64,000 nucleotides of DNA from Pseudomonas cuatrocienegasensis (GTDB lineage: Bacteria > Pseudomonadota > Gammaproteobacteria > Pseudomonadales > Pseudomonadaceae). The stretch lies in contig NZ_FOFP01000015.1 in the NCBI RefSeq assembly GCF_900110925.1, positions 1 to 64,000 on the forward strand. The letters are read 5' to 3'. Below the pieces are notes generated by a model. The model worked only from the letters and a program-made list of their open reading frames with translations, had not been told where the DNA came from and ran no database searches. Position numbers and translations under genes: made by a program. Within the stretch, counting starts at the first letter, position 1; each line of letters opens with the position of its first letter. Below are positions 34,890 through 43,962 of this stretch, one piece after another.

Positions 34890-36293
34890 ATGACGCGCGA
34901 CAAGGTTTCGATCCACGGTGCCTGGGCCAGTCGCTGGGTGTTCATCCTGGCGGCGACCGGTTCGGCGGTCGGCCTGGGCAACATCTGGAAGTTCCCCTAC
35001 ATGACCGGCATGTATGGCGGCGGCGCGTTCGTCATCATGTACCTGGTGTGCATCTTCCTGGTGGGGCTGCCGATCATGCTGGCCGAGACGCTGATCGGCC
35101 GGCGCGGTCGGCAAAGCCCGGTCAATAGCCTAAAAAGCCTGGCCCTGGAAGCCGGGGCCTCGCCGAAATGGTCGTGGGCCGCGCTGATGGGCATGGTCGC
35201 TGCGCTGTTGATCCTGTCGTTCTACAGCGTGGTCGCTGGCTGGTCGCTGGATTACATCATCAGCATGGGTCGCGGTACCTTCGACGGTATCAGCGCCGAG
35301 GGCGCGGGAGCCGCGTTCGGCGCGCTGACCAGCGATCCCTGGCGGCTGACGCTGTGGCACAGCCTGTTTATGCTGTTGACCGGGTTCGTTATCGCCCGCG
35401 GCGTGGTCGCAGGGTTGGAGCGCGGTCTGCGGATCATGATGCCGCTGCTGTTCGTGTTGCTGCTGGTGCTGCTGGGCTACAGCATGACCACCGGGCATTT
35501 TATGCAGGGCTTCCACTTTCTTTTCGACTTCCAGCCGGATCGTCTGCTCGACGGCGTGCTGGCGGCCATGGGGCATGCGTTCTTCACCCTCAGTGTGGGT
35601 GTCGGCTCGATCATGGTCTACGGCGCCTACATGCCGCGCCAAGCGTCCATCGGCGCCACTGTGCTTACGGTCGGCGTGCTCGATACCCTGGTGGCGCTCA
35701 CCGCTGGCCTGGCGCTGTTCCCCATCGTGTTTGCCGGCGGCCTCGAACCCAGTGCCGGGCCTGGGCTGATGTTCGTTACCTTGCCGGTGGCCTTTGGCAA
35801 TATCGCCTTCGGCCAACTGATGGGTACGGTATTTTTCATTCTGGTGCTGATTGCCGCCTGGACCTCCTCGATCTCCATGCTCGAGCCGGCGGTGGCCTAT
35901 CTGGTCGAGCGCACGCAGCGCAGCCGTGCGTTCGTCACCAGTGTCTTGGCGCTGCTGTGCTGGTTGGTGGGCATGGGTACGGTGCTGTCGTTCAATGTGG
36001 CCGCCGATGCCAAGTTCTTCGTTTTCGCTGAGGATGGCTTCCGTCTGTTCCAGTGGGGCGCCGAGGGCGGACGTAACTTCTTCGACAGCATCGACTACCT
36101 GACCAGCCGCATTCTGCTGCCCCTGGGTGGCTTGGCGTTCGTGCTGTTCGCCGGCTGGGTGCTGCAACGCGAGACGGTGCGCGACGAGCTTGCGTTGCGC
36201 CATCCGCGGCTGTTTCCCTGGGTCTACTGGGCGATGCGTGTGGTGGCGCCCCTGGGCGTGTTGATTGTGTTCGTCGCCGAGTTAGTGAAATGA
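34890..36293 (+). CDS. Sodium-dependent transporter of the NSS/SNF family
   Basis: This 467-aa inner-membrane protein has about 11-12 helices and the NSS signature ATGSAVGLGNIWKFPYM in helix 1, with unwound-helix glycines and an LPIMLAETLIGRRGR stretch. It co-transports an amino acid or amine with sodium. It diverges from smpB and its stop overlaps the start of ratA (ATGA). The substrate cannot be read from sequence. Confidence 0.93.
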   Translation: MTRDKVSIHGAWASRWVFILAATGSAVGLGNIWKFPYMTGMYGGGAFVIMYLVCIFLVGLPIMLAETLIGRRGRQSPVNSLKSLALEAGASPKWSWAALMGMVAALLILSFYSVVAGWSLDYIISMGRGTFDGISAEGAGAAFGALTSDPWRLTLWHSLFMLLTGFVIARGVVAGLERGLRIMMPLLFVLLLVLLGYSMTTGHFMQGFHFLFDFQPDRLLDGVLAAMGHAFFTLSVGVGSIMVYGAYMPRQASIGATVLTVGVLDTLVALTAGLALFPIVFAGGLEPSAGPGLMFVTLPVAFGNIAFGQLMGTVFFILVLIAAWTSSISMLEPAVAYLVERTQRSRAFVTSVLALLCWLVGMGTVLSFNVAADAKFFVFAEDGFRLFQWGAEGGRNFFDSIDYLTSRILLPLGGLAFVLFAGWVLQRETVRDELALRHPRLFPWVYWAMRVVAPLGVLIVFVAELVK

Positions 36294-36724
36294 CCACGCA
36301 TATCCAGCGCTCGGCGCTGCTGCCTTATCCAGCCCAGGCATTGTTCGATCTGGTCAATGATGTTGCCCGCTACCCGGAGTTTCTGCCCTGGTGTTCGGCC
36401 AGCGAAGTGCTGGCGGTCGATGAGCACATGATGCGTGCGGCCTTGGCGGTGTCCAAGGCTGGGCTCAGCCAGCGCTTCGTCACGCGTAATACGCTGGTGC
36501 CGGGGCAATCGATCGAGTTGAATCTGGAAGAAGGGCCTTTTACCCAGTTGCATGGCCAGTGGGTGTTCAAGCCGCTGGGCGAAAAGGCCTGCAAGATCAG
36601 CCTGGATCTGACCTTCGACTACGCCGGACCACTGGTCCGTGCGACCTTGGGGCCGCTGTTCAATCAGGCGGCCAACACCCTGGTAGATGCCTTCTGTCAG
36701 CGAGCGAAGCAGTTGTATGGATAA
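36290..36724 (+). CDS. ratA: RatA-family START-domain protein
   Basis: The 144-aa single-domain protein has the family motifs YPAQALFDLVNDVARYPEFLPWC and FTQLHGQWVFKPLG. In E. coli RatA is described as binding 50S subunits; the wider family includes coenzyme Q-binding Coq10. The start overlaps the transporter stop and its own stop overlaps rnfH, so the three are coupled. Confidence 0.92.
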   Translation: MTTHIQRSALLPYPAQALFDLVNDVARYPEFLPWCSASEVLAVDEHMMRAALAVSKAGLSQRFVTRNTLVPGQSIELNLEEGPFTQLHGQWVFKPLGEKACKISLDLTFDYAGPLVRATLGPLFNQAANTLVDAFCQRAKQLYG

Positions 36725-37031
36725 GCGCATGATCGTGGTCGAGATCGGCTATGCCCTGGCCGACAAGCAGAAATTGCTGCGCCTCAGCGTGCCTGATGGC
36801 ACCACGGTGCGTGAAGCGGTGCTGCAGTCTGGGATGGATCAGCATTTCCCGGGCCTCGATCTGGCGGGCAGCCCGCTGGGTATCTTTGGCAAGGCCGTCG
36901 CCAAGTCGGACGCACGTGTACTCGAAGAGGGCGAGCGCGTGGAAATTTATCGCCCGCTGATCGCTGATCCCAAAGAAGTGCGCAAACAGCGCGCGGCCAA
37001 AGCCGCCAAAGGGCGCGCTGACGCCGAGTAA
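36717..37031 (+). CDS. rnfH: RnfH-family ubiquitin-like protein
   Basis: The 104-aa protein has a beta-grasp fold pattern (IVVEIGYALADKQKLLRLSV, GKAVAKSDARVLEEGERVEIYRPL) and a Lys/Ala-rich tail. RnfH proteins are always next to ratA; the function is unsettled. ATG 36717 overlaps ratA by 8 bp; ATG 36729 is the alternative. Confidence 0.9.
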   Translation: MDKRMIVVEIGYALADKQKLLRLSVPDGTTVREAVLQSGMDQHFPGLDLAGSPLGIFGKAVAKSDARVLEEGERVEIYRPLIADPKEVRKQRAAKAAKGRADAE

Positions 37032-37047
37032 TAGGTCGGCAGGAACG

Positions 37048-37077
37048 AAAAAGCCCGACTTCTACGTCGGGCTTTTT
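37048..37077. terminator. Bidirectional terminator between rnfH and bamE
   Basis: AAAAAGCCCGAC and GTCGGGCTTTTT form a perfect stem with A- and T-runs on both sides, serving the convergent rnfH and bamE genes. Confidence 0.9.
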
Positions 37078-37099
37078 GCTGCAGCGTATTTCAGCAGGC

Positions 37100-37612
37100 T
37101 TACTGCGGGTTGGTGTCCAGAGGTTCCGGCGTCGGCACCGGTACGGCCTGAACATCGTCGACTTCGCGCTGAATCTGCTCGAGCAGAGAGCCGGGCGCCG
37201 GTGCCTGCTCCGTTGCGCTGCGCGGCGTAGTGATGGCGGCATCGCCGTCTTCACCGAGGATCGCCTGGTCACGGCTGACGCCGGGCATGAAGTCGCCGGA
37301 CAGACCGACCAACTGGTCGTTGCCGTCGAAGTTCACACTGACGCGCTCCTGCAGGCGTTGACCGCCTCCAGGCTGCAGGCTGTACAGGTAGTCCCAGCGG
37401 TTGGCGTGGAAGGTGTCGGTGATCAACGGGTTACCCATGATAAACCGCACTTGGCTCCGGGTCATTCCGGGGCGCAACTGGTCTATCATGTCTTGCGTCA
37501 CGACATTGCCTTGCTGGATGTCGATTTTGTAAACCCCGGGGAATGAACAACCGGCGAGCGTGATGAGCCCCGAAAGGGTGAGGCTGGTCAGCAGGAGCTT
37601 GGTTTTTTGCAT
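37100..37612 (-). CDS. bamE: Outer-membrane assembly lipoprotein BamE (OmlA)
   Basis: This 170-aa protein starts MQKTKLLLTSLTLSG with a lipobox LAGC (Cys at about residue 22). The SmpA/OmlA domain follows (GMTRSQVRFIMGNPLITDTFHANRWDYLY). It is a lipoprotein of the BAM complex, which inserts beta-barrel proteins. A Pro-rich tail extends beyond the E. coli protein. It is divergent from fur, as in other pseudomonads. Confidence 0.95.
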   Translation of the reverse strand: MQKTKLLLTSLTLSGLITLAGCSFPGVYKIDIQQGNVVTQDMIDQLRPGMTRSQVRFIMGNPLITDTFHANRWDYLYSLQPGGGQRLQERVSVNFDGNDQLVGLSGDFMPGVSRDQAILGEDGDAAITTPRSATEQAPAPGSLLEQIQREVDDVQAVPVPTPEPLDTNPQ

Positions 37613-37709
37613 CGGTGGGCGACTTCCACTATCTTGGCTTGGCAACGTAAACCCGGATCATACCCGCAATAAAGGAAGCTGCGAAGCCGCTTCCGCGAGA
37701 AAGCAGACC

Positions 37710-38120
37710 ATGGTTGAAAATAGCGAACTACGCAAAGCTGGCCTGAAAGTGACCCTGCCACGGGTCAAGATTCTACAAATGCTCGACTCCACAGAGCAGC
37801 GTCACATGAGTGCCGAAGAGGTTTACAAGGCGCTGATGGAGGCCGGTGAGGACGTGGGTCTGGCCACGGTCTACCGCGTTCTGACGCAGTTCGAGGCCGC
37901 AGGCCTGGTGGTGCGACACAACTTCGATGGCGGCCATGCCGTGTTCGAGTTGGCAGACAGCGGTCACCATGACCATATGGTCTGTGTCGACACCGGTGAC
38001 GTCATCGAATTCTTCGATGCCGAGATCGAAAAGCGTCAGAAAGAGATCGTCCAGGAGCATGGCTTCGAGCTGGTCGATCACAATCTGGTGCTCTACGTGC
38101 GCGCCAAGCCCCGGAAATAA
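37710..38120 (+). CDS. fur: Ferric uptake regulator Fur
   Basis: The 136-aa protein has an N-terminal winged helix (ENSELRKAGLKVTLPRVKIL), the dimerisation domain and the metal site HHDHMVCVDTGDVIEF. It lacks the C-terminal cysteines of E. coli Fur, as Pseudomonas Fur does. With Fe2+ it represses iron-uptake genes. ATG 37710. Confidence 0.97.
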   Translation: MVENSELRKAGLKVTLPRVKILQMLDSTEQRHMSAEEVYKALMEAGEDVGLATVYRVLTQFEAAGLVVRHNFDGGHAVFELADSGHHDHMVCVDTGDVIEFFDAEIEKRQKEIVQEHGFELVDHNLVLYVRAKPRK

Positions 38121-38136
38121 TCCGGCGCTTAAGCTG

Positions 38137-38164
38137 AAAAGGCGACCTGCAGGTCGCCTTTTTT
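38137..38164. terminator. Terminator between fur and recN
   Basis: AAAAGGCGACC, loop TGCA, GGTCGCCTTTTTT, with T-runs on both strands; it serves convergent fur and recN. Confidence 0.9.
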
Positions 38165-38178
38165 GCGTGGGTTGGGAT

Positions 38179-39852
38179 TCAGACTTGAGCGCTGCTGACC
38201 ATCTTGCGTGCGTGGGCCAGTGACTCTGCGGTGAGGTCGAGGCCGCCGAGCATACGGGCGATTTCCTCGACCCGCTGATCGTTGTCCAGTTTGCTCACGG
38301 CGGTGCGGGTGCTGTCCTGCTCGCGCACCTTGTGCACGAACAAGTGTTGATGACCCTGTGCAGCCACCTGGGGCAGGTGCGTCACGGTGAGCACCTGGCC
38401 GCGCTCGCCCAGGCGCCGCAGCAGTTGGCCCACCACTTCAGCCGTCGGCCCGCCGATGCCGACGTCGACCTCGTCGAACACCAGGGTCGGCACCCTTGAG
38501 GTTTGCGCGGTGATCACCTGAATCGCCAGGCTGATCCGTGACAGTTCACCGCCTGACGCGACCTTGGCCAGAGCCTTGAGGGGCTGGCCGGGGTTGGCGC
38601 TGACCAGAAACTCCAGTTGCTCCAGCCCGTGCGGGTGCGGCTCGTCGTTGGCGTGGGGGCTGAGTTTGATGGTGAAGCGCCCGCCAGGCATGCCCAGGTT
38701 CTGCATCTCGCTTTCGACCGCCTTGGCCAGGCGCCCGGCAGCTTCGCCGCGCAGTTGGCTCAGTTCGCTGGCCTTTTCCTGATAGTGGCGCAAATAGGCG
38801 GTCAGCTCTTCGGCGAGGCGTTCGGCGGCCTGGTCGTCGGCGTTGAGGCTTTCCAGCTCCTCGAACAGCTGTTGCTGCAAGGCGCCGAGTTCGGCCGGTT
38901 GAATGCGGTGCTTGCGCGCCAGGGTGTAGATGGCGTCCAGGCGTTCCTCCATCTGCTGCAGGCGCTCGGGGTCAGCCTCGAAGTGATCGAGGAAGCGATT
39001 GAGTTCGCCCACGGCCTCTTCGACCTGGATCTGCGCGCTGGCCAGCAGGTTGCCGGCTTCGCTGAGGGCGCCAGGCTGGCCCTTGAAGGCGCTCAGGCGA
39101 TTGAGGCTGGTGGTCAGTGCCGAAAGCACGTTGCCCGCGTCGTTTTCGCTGCATTGCTCGATGACCAGGCGGCAGGCGCTGAGCAGGCTTTCGGCATTGG
39201 TCAGGTTCTTGTGTTCCTGCTCGAGCTGTTCGAGTTCGTCCTCGCCTAGGGCGAGATTGTCCAGCTCTTCGAGCTGATAGCTGAGCAACTGGTGGCGGGC
39301 ACGCTGCTCGTCGCCGATGTTGGCGATGCGTTCCAGCTCGTTGCGTGTCTGTTTCCAGCGTTGCGCGGCCAGCTGCACCTGACGTGCCAGGTCCTGACTG
39401 CCGGCGAATTCGTCGAGCAGGCGGCGGTGCGTGTCGGGTTTTAGCAGTGACTGATGTTCGTGCTGGCTGTGAATATCGATCAGCAGTTCGCCGAGAGCCT
39501 TGAGGTCGCCCTGGGGGCAGGGGGTGCCGTTGATATAGCCGCGTGAGCGGCCTTCGGCAGTAATCACCCTGCGCAGGATGCACGGGCCATCGTTGTCCAG
39601 ATCACGCTCGGCCAGCCAGGCGCGGGCCTCGGGAATGTCGTCCAGATCGAAGCTGGCGAGGATGTCCGCCTTGTCGGCGCCAGGGCGTACCACGCCGCTG
39701 TCGGCGCGGTCGCCCAGGGTCAGGCCGAGGGCGTCGAGCATGATCGACTTGCCGGCGCCGGTCTCGCCGCTGATCACGCTCATGCCGCGGTCCAGTTCCA
39801 GGTCGAGGTGTTCAACGATGGCATAGTTGTGTACGGACAGGTGCACCAGCAT
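38179..39852 (-). CDS. recN: DNA repair ATPase RecN
   Basis: This 557-aa SMC-like protein has Walker A ISGETGAGKSIMLDALGL near residues 29-46, a long coiled-coil middle, the ABC signature ASGGELSRISLAIQVI and Walker B VPTLVFDEVDVGIGG. RecN helps hold broken DNA ends for recombination repair. ATG 39852 follows GGGAGA. A LexA box lies 24 bp upstream, consistent with SOS induction. Confidence 0.96.
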   Translation of the reverse strand: MLVHLSVHNYAIVEHLDLELDRGMSVISGETGAGKSIMLDALGLTLGDRADSGVVRPGADKADILASFDLDDIPEARAWLAERDLDNDGPCILRRVITAEGRSRGYINGTPCPQGDLKALGELLIDIHSQHEHQSLLKPDTHRRLLDEFAGSQDLARQVQLAAQRWKQTRNELERIANIGDEQRARHQLLSYQLEELDNLALGEDELEQLEQEHKNLTNAESLLSACRLVIEQCSENDAGNVLSALTTSLNRLSAFKGQPGALSEAGNLLASAQIQVEEAVGELNRFLDHFEADPERLQQMEERLDAIYTLARKHRIQPAELGALQQQLFEELESLNADDQAAERLAEELTAYLRHYQEKASELSQLRGEAAGRLAKAVESEMQNLGMPGGRFTIKLSPHANDEPHPHGLEQLEFLVSANPGQPLKALAKVASGGELSRISLAIQVITAQTSRVPTLVFDEVDVGIGGPTAEVVGQLLRRLGERGQVLTVTHLPQVAAQGHQHLFVHKVREQDSTRTAVSKLDNDQRVEEIARMLGGLDLTAESLAHARKMVSSAQV

Positions 39853-39875
39853 GGCGAGGTCTCCCAAGGCGTTGT

Positions 39876-39891
39876 CTGGTTATTTATACAG
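39876..39891 (-). promoter_or_regulatory. LexA (SOS) box for recN
   Basis: CTGGTTATTTATACAG matches the CTG-N10-CAG consensus with the typical TA-rich centre. It lies just upstream of recN, a classic SOS gene. Confidence 0.85.
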
Positions 39892-39925
39892 TGTTTTTCC
39901 TGTGGCTGACAATCCACTGCGCGCC

Positions 39926-39953
39926 CTTGAAGTGACGCAAGTCGACCCCATAT
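39926..39953 (+). promoter_or_regulatory. Sigma-32 heat-shock promoter of grpE
   Basis: CTTGAA, 14 bp, CCCCATAT: a consensus-quality sigma-32 promoter 53 bp before the grpE start. Confidence 0.88.
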
Positions 39954-40006
39954 AGGCGGCAGGTACGCAAGTTGAGGCTCGCGTCGAATTTTCAGAGGAG
40001 AACCGC

Positions 40007-40576
40007 ATGGCTGACGAACAGAACCTGGATCCGCAGAACCCCGAGGCCACCGCAGCGCCTGAGGCCGCCTCGGCCGATGAGCTGGTGGCTCGTGTACAGA
40101 CGCTCGAAGAGCAGCTGAGCGCGGCTCAGGATCAGGCTCTGCGCATGGCCGCCGACCTGCAGAATGTACGTCGTCGCGCCGAGCAGGATGTCGAGAAGGC
40201 GCACAAGTTTGGCCTGGAGAAGTTTGCCGGCGACCTGATCCCAGTGCTCGACAGCCTGGAGCGCGGCCTGGAGTTGTCCAGCCCTGACGATGAGGCGATC
40301 AAGGCCGTGCGTGAAGGCATGGAACTGACCCTCAAGCTGTTCCAGGACACCCTCAAGCGTTACCAGCTGGAAGCCATTGACCCCCATGGCGCGCCGTTCA
40401 ATCCGGAGCACCATCAGGCCATGGCGATGCAGGAGAGCACCAATGTCGAGCCCAATAGCGTGCTCAAGGTGTTCCAGAAAGGCTACCTGCTCAATGGTCG
40501 CCTGCTGCGCCCGGCCATGGTTGTGGTCAGCAAGGCGCCCAGCGAAGCGCCGCCGTCGATCGACGAGCAGGCTTGA
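40007..40576 (+). CDS. grpE: Nucleotide exchange factor GrpE
   Basis: This 189-aa protein has the long N-terminal coiled coil and the GrpE core (MAADLQNVRRRAEQDVEKAHKF, VFQKGYLLNGRLLRPAMVVVSK). It releases ADP from DnaK. It starts the heat-shock cluster with dnaK and dnaJ; its stop overlaps the dnaK promoter. Confidence 0.97.
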   Translation: MADEQNLDPQNPEATAAPEAASADELVARVQTLEEQLSAAQDQALRMAADLQNVRRRAEQDVEKAHKFGLEKFAGDLIPVLDSLERGLELSSPDDEAIKAVREGMELTLKLFQDTLKRYQLEAIDPHGAPFNPEHHQAMAMQESTNVEPNSVLKVFQKGYLLNGRLLRPAMVVVSKAPSEAPPSIDEQA

Positions 40577-40599
40577 AAATCGGCGAGCAGCCCCCATCT
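40572..40599 (+). promoter_or_regulatory. Sigma-32 heat-shock promoter of dnaK
   Basis: CTTGAA (40572-40577), 14 bp, CCCCATCT (40592-40599). It overlaps the grpE stop and lies 76 bp before dnaK, giving dnaK its own heat-shock start. Confidence 0.85.
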
Positions 40600-40675
40600 A
40601 ACAGTCAAGCGTTTTAGTGCTACCGCGGCTGACAGGCTCAGCGGCGGGAATATTCAAGTTTCGGGAGAGTGAATC

Positions 40676-42592
40676 ATGGGCAAGATTATCGGTATCGACC
40701 TGGGGACCACCAACTCGTGCGTCTCCGTGCTGGAAAACGGCAAGGCCAAGGTTATTGAAAACGCTGAAGGCGCGCGCACCACGCCGTCGATCATCGCGTA
40801 CGCCAACGATGGCGAGATTCTGGTTGGTCAGTCGGCCAAGCGTCAGGCAGTGACCAATCCGCACAACACCCTGTACGCGGTGAAGCGTCTGATCGGTCGT
40901 CGTTTTGACGAAGAAGTCGTGCAGAAAGACATCCAGATGGTCCCGTACAAGATCGTCAAGGCTGACAACAGCGACGCCTGGGTCGAAGTGAACGGCCAGA
41001 AAATGGCACCGCCACAAATTTCGGCTGAAATTCTCAAGAAGATGAAGAAGACCGCCGAAGACTACCTCGGCGAGCCAGTGACCGAAGCGGTGATCACCGT
41101 GCCGGCCTACTTCAACGACAGTCAGCGCCAGGCCACCAAAGACGCTGGCCGTATCGCCGGTCTGGACGTCAAACGCATCATCAACGAGCCGACCGCCGCT
41201 GCGCTGGCTTACGGTATGGACAAGGCCAAGGGCGACCACACTGTAATCGTCTATGACCTGGGTGGCGGTACCTTCGACGTGTCGGTGATCGAAATCGCCG
41301 AAGTCGATGGCGAGCACCAGTTCGAAGTGTTGGCCACCAACGGCGACACTTTCCTCGGCGGTGAAGACTTCGATATTCGTCTGATCGATTACCTCGTCGA
41401 CGAATTCAAGAAAGAAACCGGCATGAACCTCAAGGGTGACCCGCTGGCGATGCAGCGCCTGAAAGAGGCGGCTGAAAAAGCCAAGATCGAGCTGTCCTCG
41501 AGCCAGTCGACCGACGTCAACCTGCCGTACATCACTGCAGACGCTACCGGTCCTAAGCACCTGAACGTCAAAATCTCCCGCGCCAAGCTCGAAGCGCTGG
41601 TGGAAGACCTGGTGCAGCGCACCATCGAACCCTGCCGTATCGCCCTGAAAGATGCCGGCATCGACATCGGTGCGATCAACGACGTGATTCTGGTCGGCGG
41701 TCAGACCCGTATGCCGCTGGTGCAGAAGCTGGTGACCGAGTTCTTCGGTAAGGAAGCGCGCAAGGACGTTAACCCGGACGAAGCCGTCGCCATGGGTGCT
41801 GCCATTCAGGGCGCGGTTCTGGCGGGTGACGTCAAGGACGTGCTGCTGCTCGACGTATCGCCGCTGACCCTGGGTATCGAAACCATGGGCGGCGTGATGA
41901 CCGCGCTGATCGAGAAGAACACCACCATCCCGACCAAGAAGTCCCAGGTGTTCTCCACTGCTGACGACAACCAGAGCGCCGTGACCATTCACGTGCTGCA
42001 GGGGGAGCGTAAGCAGGCCAGCGGCAACAAGTCCCTGGGTAAATTCGACCTGGCCGAGATTCCGCCAGCGCCGCGCGGCGTGCCGCAGATCGAAGTGACC
42101 TTCGACATCGATGCCAACGGTATTCTGCATGTCGGCGCCAAAGACAAGGCCACCGGCAAGACCCAGTCCATCGTGATCAAGGCCAACTCCGGTCTGTCCG
42201 AGGAAGAGATCGAGCAGATGGTCCGCGACGCCGAGGCGAATGCCGAGGAAGACCGCAAGTTCGAAGAGCTGGCGACTGCGCGCAACCAGGGCGACCAACT
42301 GGTACACGCCACGCGCAAGATGATCACCGAGGCGGGCGACAAGGCCACCGCGGACGAGAAGGCTGCCATCGAGAAAGCCCTGGGTGAGCTGGAGGTTGCC
42401 GTGAAGGGTGACGACAAGGCCGCTATCGAGGCGAAGATGAATGCTCTGTCCGAGGCGACCACGCCGTTGGCCCAGAAGATGTATGCCGAACAGCCGCAAC
42501 CAGGTGCTGCGGCCCAGGACGCCGGCGACAGCAAGGGCAGCGCCGATGACGCTGTCGATGCCGAGTTCGAAGAGGTCAAGGACAACAAATAA
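40676..42592 (+). CDS. dnaK: Chaperone DnaK (Hsp70)
   Basis: This full-length 638-aa Hsp70 has IIGIDLGTTNSCVSVLE at the N-terminus, VYDLGGGTFDVSVIEI, VILVGGQTRMPLVQ, a substrate domain and the acidic end VDAEFEEVKDNK. It binds unfolded segments in an ATP cycle driven by DnaJ and GrpE. ATG 40676 follows GGGAG. Confidence 0.99.
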   Translation: MGKIIGIDLGTTNSCVSVLENGKAKVIENAEGARTTPSIIAYANDGEILVGQSAKRQAVTNPHNTLYAVKRLIGRRFDEEVVQKDIQMVPYKIVKADNSDAWVEVNGQKMAPPQISAEILKKMKKTAEDYLGEPVTEAVITVPAYFNDSQRQATKDAGRIAGLDVKRIINEPTAAALAYGMDKAKGDHTVIVYDLGGGTFDVSVIEIAEVDGEHQFEVLATNGDTFLGGEDFDIRLIDYLVDEFKKETGMNLKGDPLAMQRLKEAAEKAKIELSSSQSTDVNLPYITADATGPKHLNVKISRAKLEALVEDLVQRTIEPCRIALKDAGIDIGAINDVILVGGQTRMPLVQKLVTEFFGKEARKDVNPDEAVAMGAAIQGAVLAGDVKDVLLLDVSPLTLGIETMGGVMTALIEKNTTIPTKKSQVFSTADDNQSAVTIHVLQGERKQASGNKSLGKFDLAEIPPAPRGVPQIEVTFDIDANGILHVGAKDKATGKTQSIVIKANSGLSEEEIEQMVRDAEANAEEDRKFEELATARNQGDQLVHATRKMITEAGDKATADEKAAIEKALGELEVAVKGDDKAAIEAKMNALSEATTPLAQKMYAEQPQPGAAAQDAGDSKGSADDAVDAEFEEVKDNK

Positions 42593-42685
42593 CGAGCCAG
42601 GCTCGTACTGCAGCAGGTGTTCAGGCGCCTGCTGCCTGCCGCTCCAGCCGGTCGGGGCGCAGGTCATGACCGACACGATTCGCCG

Positions 42686-42705
42686 CGCGGGGGCTTGCTC
42701 CCGCG
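42686..42705. repeat. Small hairpin between dnaK and dnaJ
   Basis: CGCGGG and CCCGCG pair around GGGCTTGCT-type sequence, a motif frequent between Pseudomonas genes. It has no T-run, so it may only modulate the dnaK-dnaJ message in this 155-bp gap. Confidence 0.4.
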
Positions 42706-42747
42706 TTGGCGTGTCTGGAGTAGACGATTTAAGGGTGTTGAAGACTT

Positions 42748-43872
42748 ATGGCAAAACGTGACTATTACGAGGTGCTGGGTGTCGAGCGCGGCGCCAGTGA
42801 AGCGGAGCTGAAAAAGGCTTACCGACGCCTGGCGATGAAGCATCACCCGGACCGTAATCCGGATGACAAAGCGTCCGAAGAGAAATTCAAGGAGGCTAAC
42901 GAGGCCTACGAAGTGCTCTCTGATGCGGCCAAACGCTCGGCCTATGACCAGTACGGTCATGCCGGGGTTGACCCGCAAATGGGTGGTGGCGCAGGTCCTG
43001 GCGGCGCGAACTTCTCCGATATCTTCGGTGATGTGTTCAGCGACTTCTTTGGCGGCGGTGGCCGCGGCGGTTCGCGTGGTGGCGCCCAGCGTGGCAGCGA
43101 CCTGCGTTACACCCTCGAGCTGGATCTGGAAGAAGCGGTGCGCGGTACCACCGTGACCATTCGCGTGCCGACTCTGGTCAATTGCAAAACCTGCGATGGC
43201 TCGGGTGCCAAGAAGGGCACCGCGCCGGTCACCTGTACCACCTGTGGCGGTATTGGCCAGGTGCGCATGCAGCAGGGCTTCTTCTCGGTGCAGCAGACCT
43301 GCCCGCGTTGCCACGGCAGCGGCAAGATGATCACTGATCCTTGTGGTTCCTGCCACGGCCACGGCCGGGTGGAAGAGCACAAGACCCTGTCGGTAAAAGT
43401 GCCGGCTGGTGTCGATACCGGCGACCGTATCCGCCTCTCAGGCGAAGGCGAAGCCGGCGCCATGGGTGGCCCGGCGGGCGACCTGTATGTGGTGGTCAAC
43501 GTGCGCGAGCACGCGATCTTCCAGCGCGACGGCAAGCACCTGTACTGCGAAGTGCCGATCAGCTTTGCCGATGCGGCCTTGGGTGGTGAGCTGGAAGTGC
43601 CGACGCTGGATGGTCGGGTCAAGCTGAAGATTCCGGAAGGCACCCAGACCGGTAAGCTGTTCCGTCTGCGTGGCAAGGGCGTTGCGCCTGTGCGTGGTGG
43701 TGGCGCGGGCGATCTGATGTGCCGGGTCGCGGTGGAAACGCCGGTCAACCTGGGTCGGCGTCAGCGCGAGTTGCTGGAGGAGTTCCGCAAATCCCTGGAA
43801 GGCGACAGCTCGCACTCGCCCAAGGCCAATGGCTGGTTCGAGGGCGTGAAGCGCTTCTTCGGCGATTTGTAG
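42748..43872 (+). CDS. dnaJ: Chaperone DnaJ (Hsp40)
   Basis: The 374-aa type I J-protein has a J domain with HPD (MKHHPDRN near residues 31-38), a Gly-rich linker, four CxxCxGxG zinc motifs (CKTCDGSG, CTTCGGIG, CPRCHGSG, CGSCHGHG) and the C-terminal substrate domains. It delivers clients to DnaK and triggers ATP hydrolysis. ATG 42748. Confidence 0.99.
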   Translation: MAKRDYYEVLGVERGASEAELKKAYRRLAMKHHPDRNPDDKASEEKFKEANEAYEVLSDAAKRSAYDQYGHAGVDPQMGGGAGPGGANFSDIFGDVFSDFFGGGGRGGSRGGAQRGSDLRYTLELDLEEAVRGTTVTIRVPTLVNCKTCDGSGAKKGTAPVTCTTCGGIGQVRMQQGFFSVQQTCPRCHGSGKMITDPCGSCHGHGRVEEHKTLSVKVPAGVDTGDRIRLSGEGEAGAMGGPAGDLYVVVNVREHAIFQRDGKHLYCEVPISFADAALGGELEVPTLDGRVKLKIPEGTQTGKLFRLRGKGVAPVRGGGAGDLMCRVAVETPVNLGRRQRELLEEFRKSLEGDSSHSPKANGWFEGVKRFFGDL

Positions 43873-43879
43873 GTCAAAT

Positions 43880-43933
43880 AGCTGCAAGCGCTAAGCGGCA
43901 AGCTGCACGTCGGCGCCGCTCGGGCTTGCAGCT
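43880..43933. repeat. Inverted repeat between dnaJ and dapB
   Basis: AGCTGCAAGC (43880-43889) and GCTTGCAGCT (43924-43933) are perfect inverted copies, with nested GCAAGCTGCA copies inside. It belongs to the AGCTGCAAGC repeat type common in Pseudomonas intergenic DNA. It may form a terminator-like hairpin without a T-run. Confidence 0.6.
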
Positions 43934-43962
43934 TTAAGCGTGAAGCTTGGAGCTGATTATCT

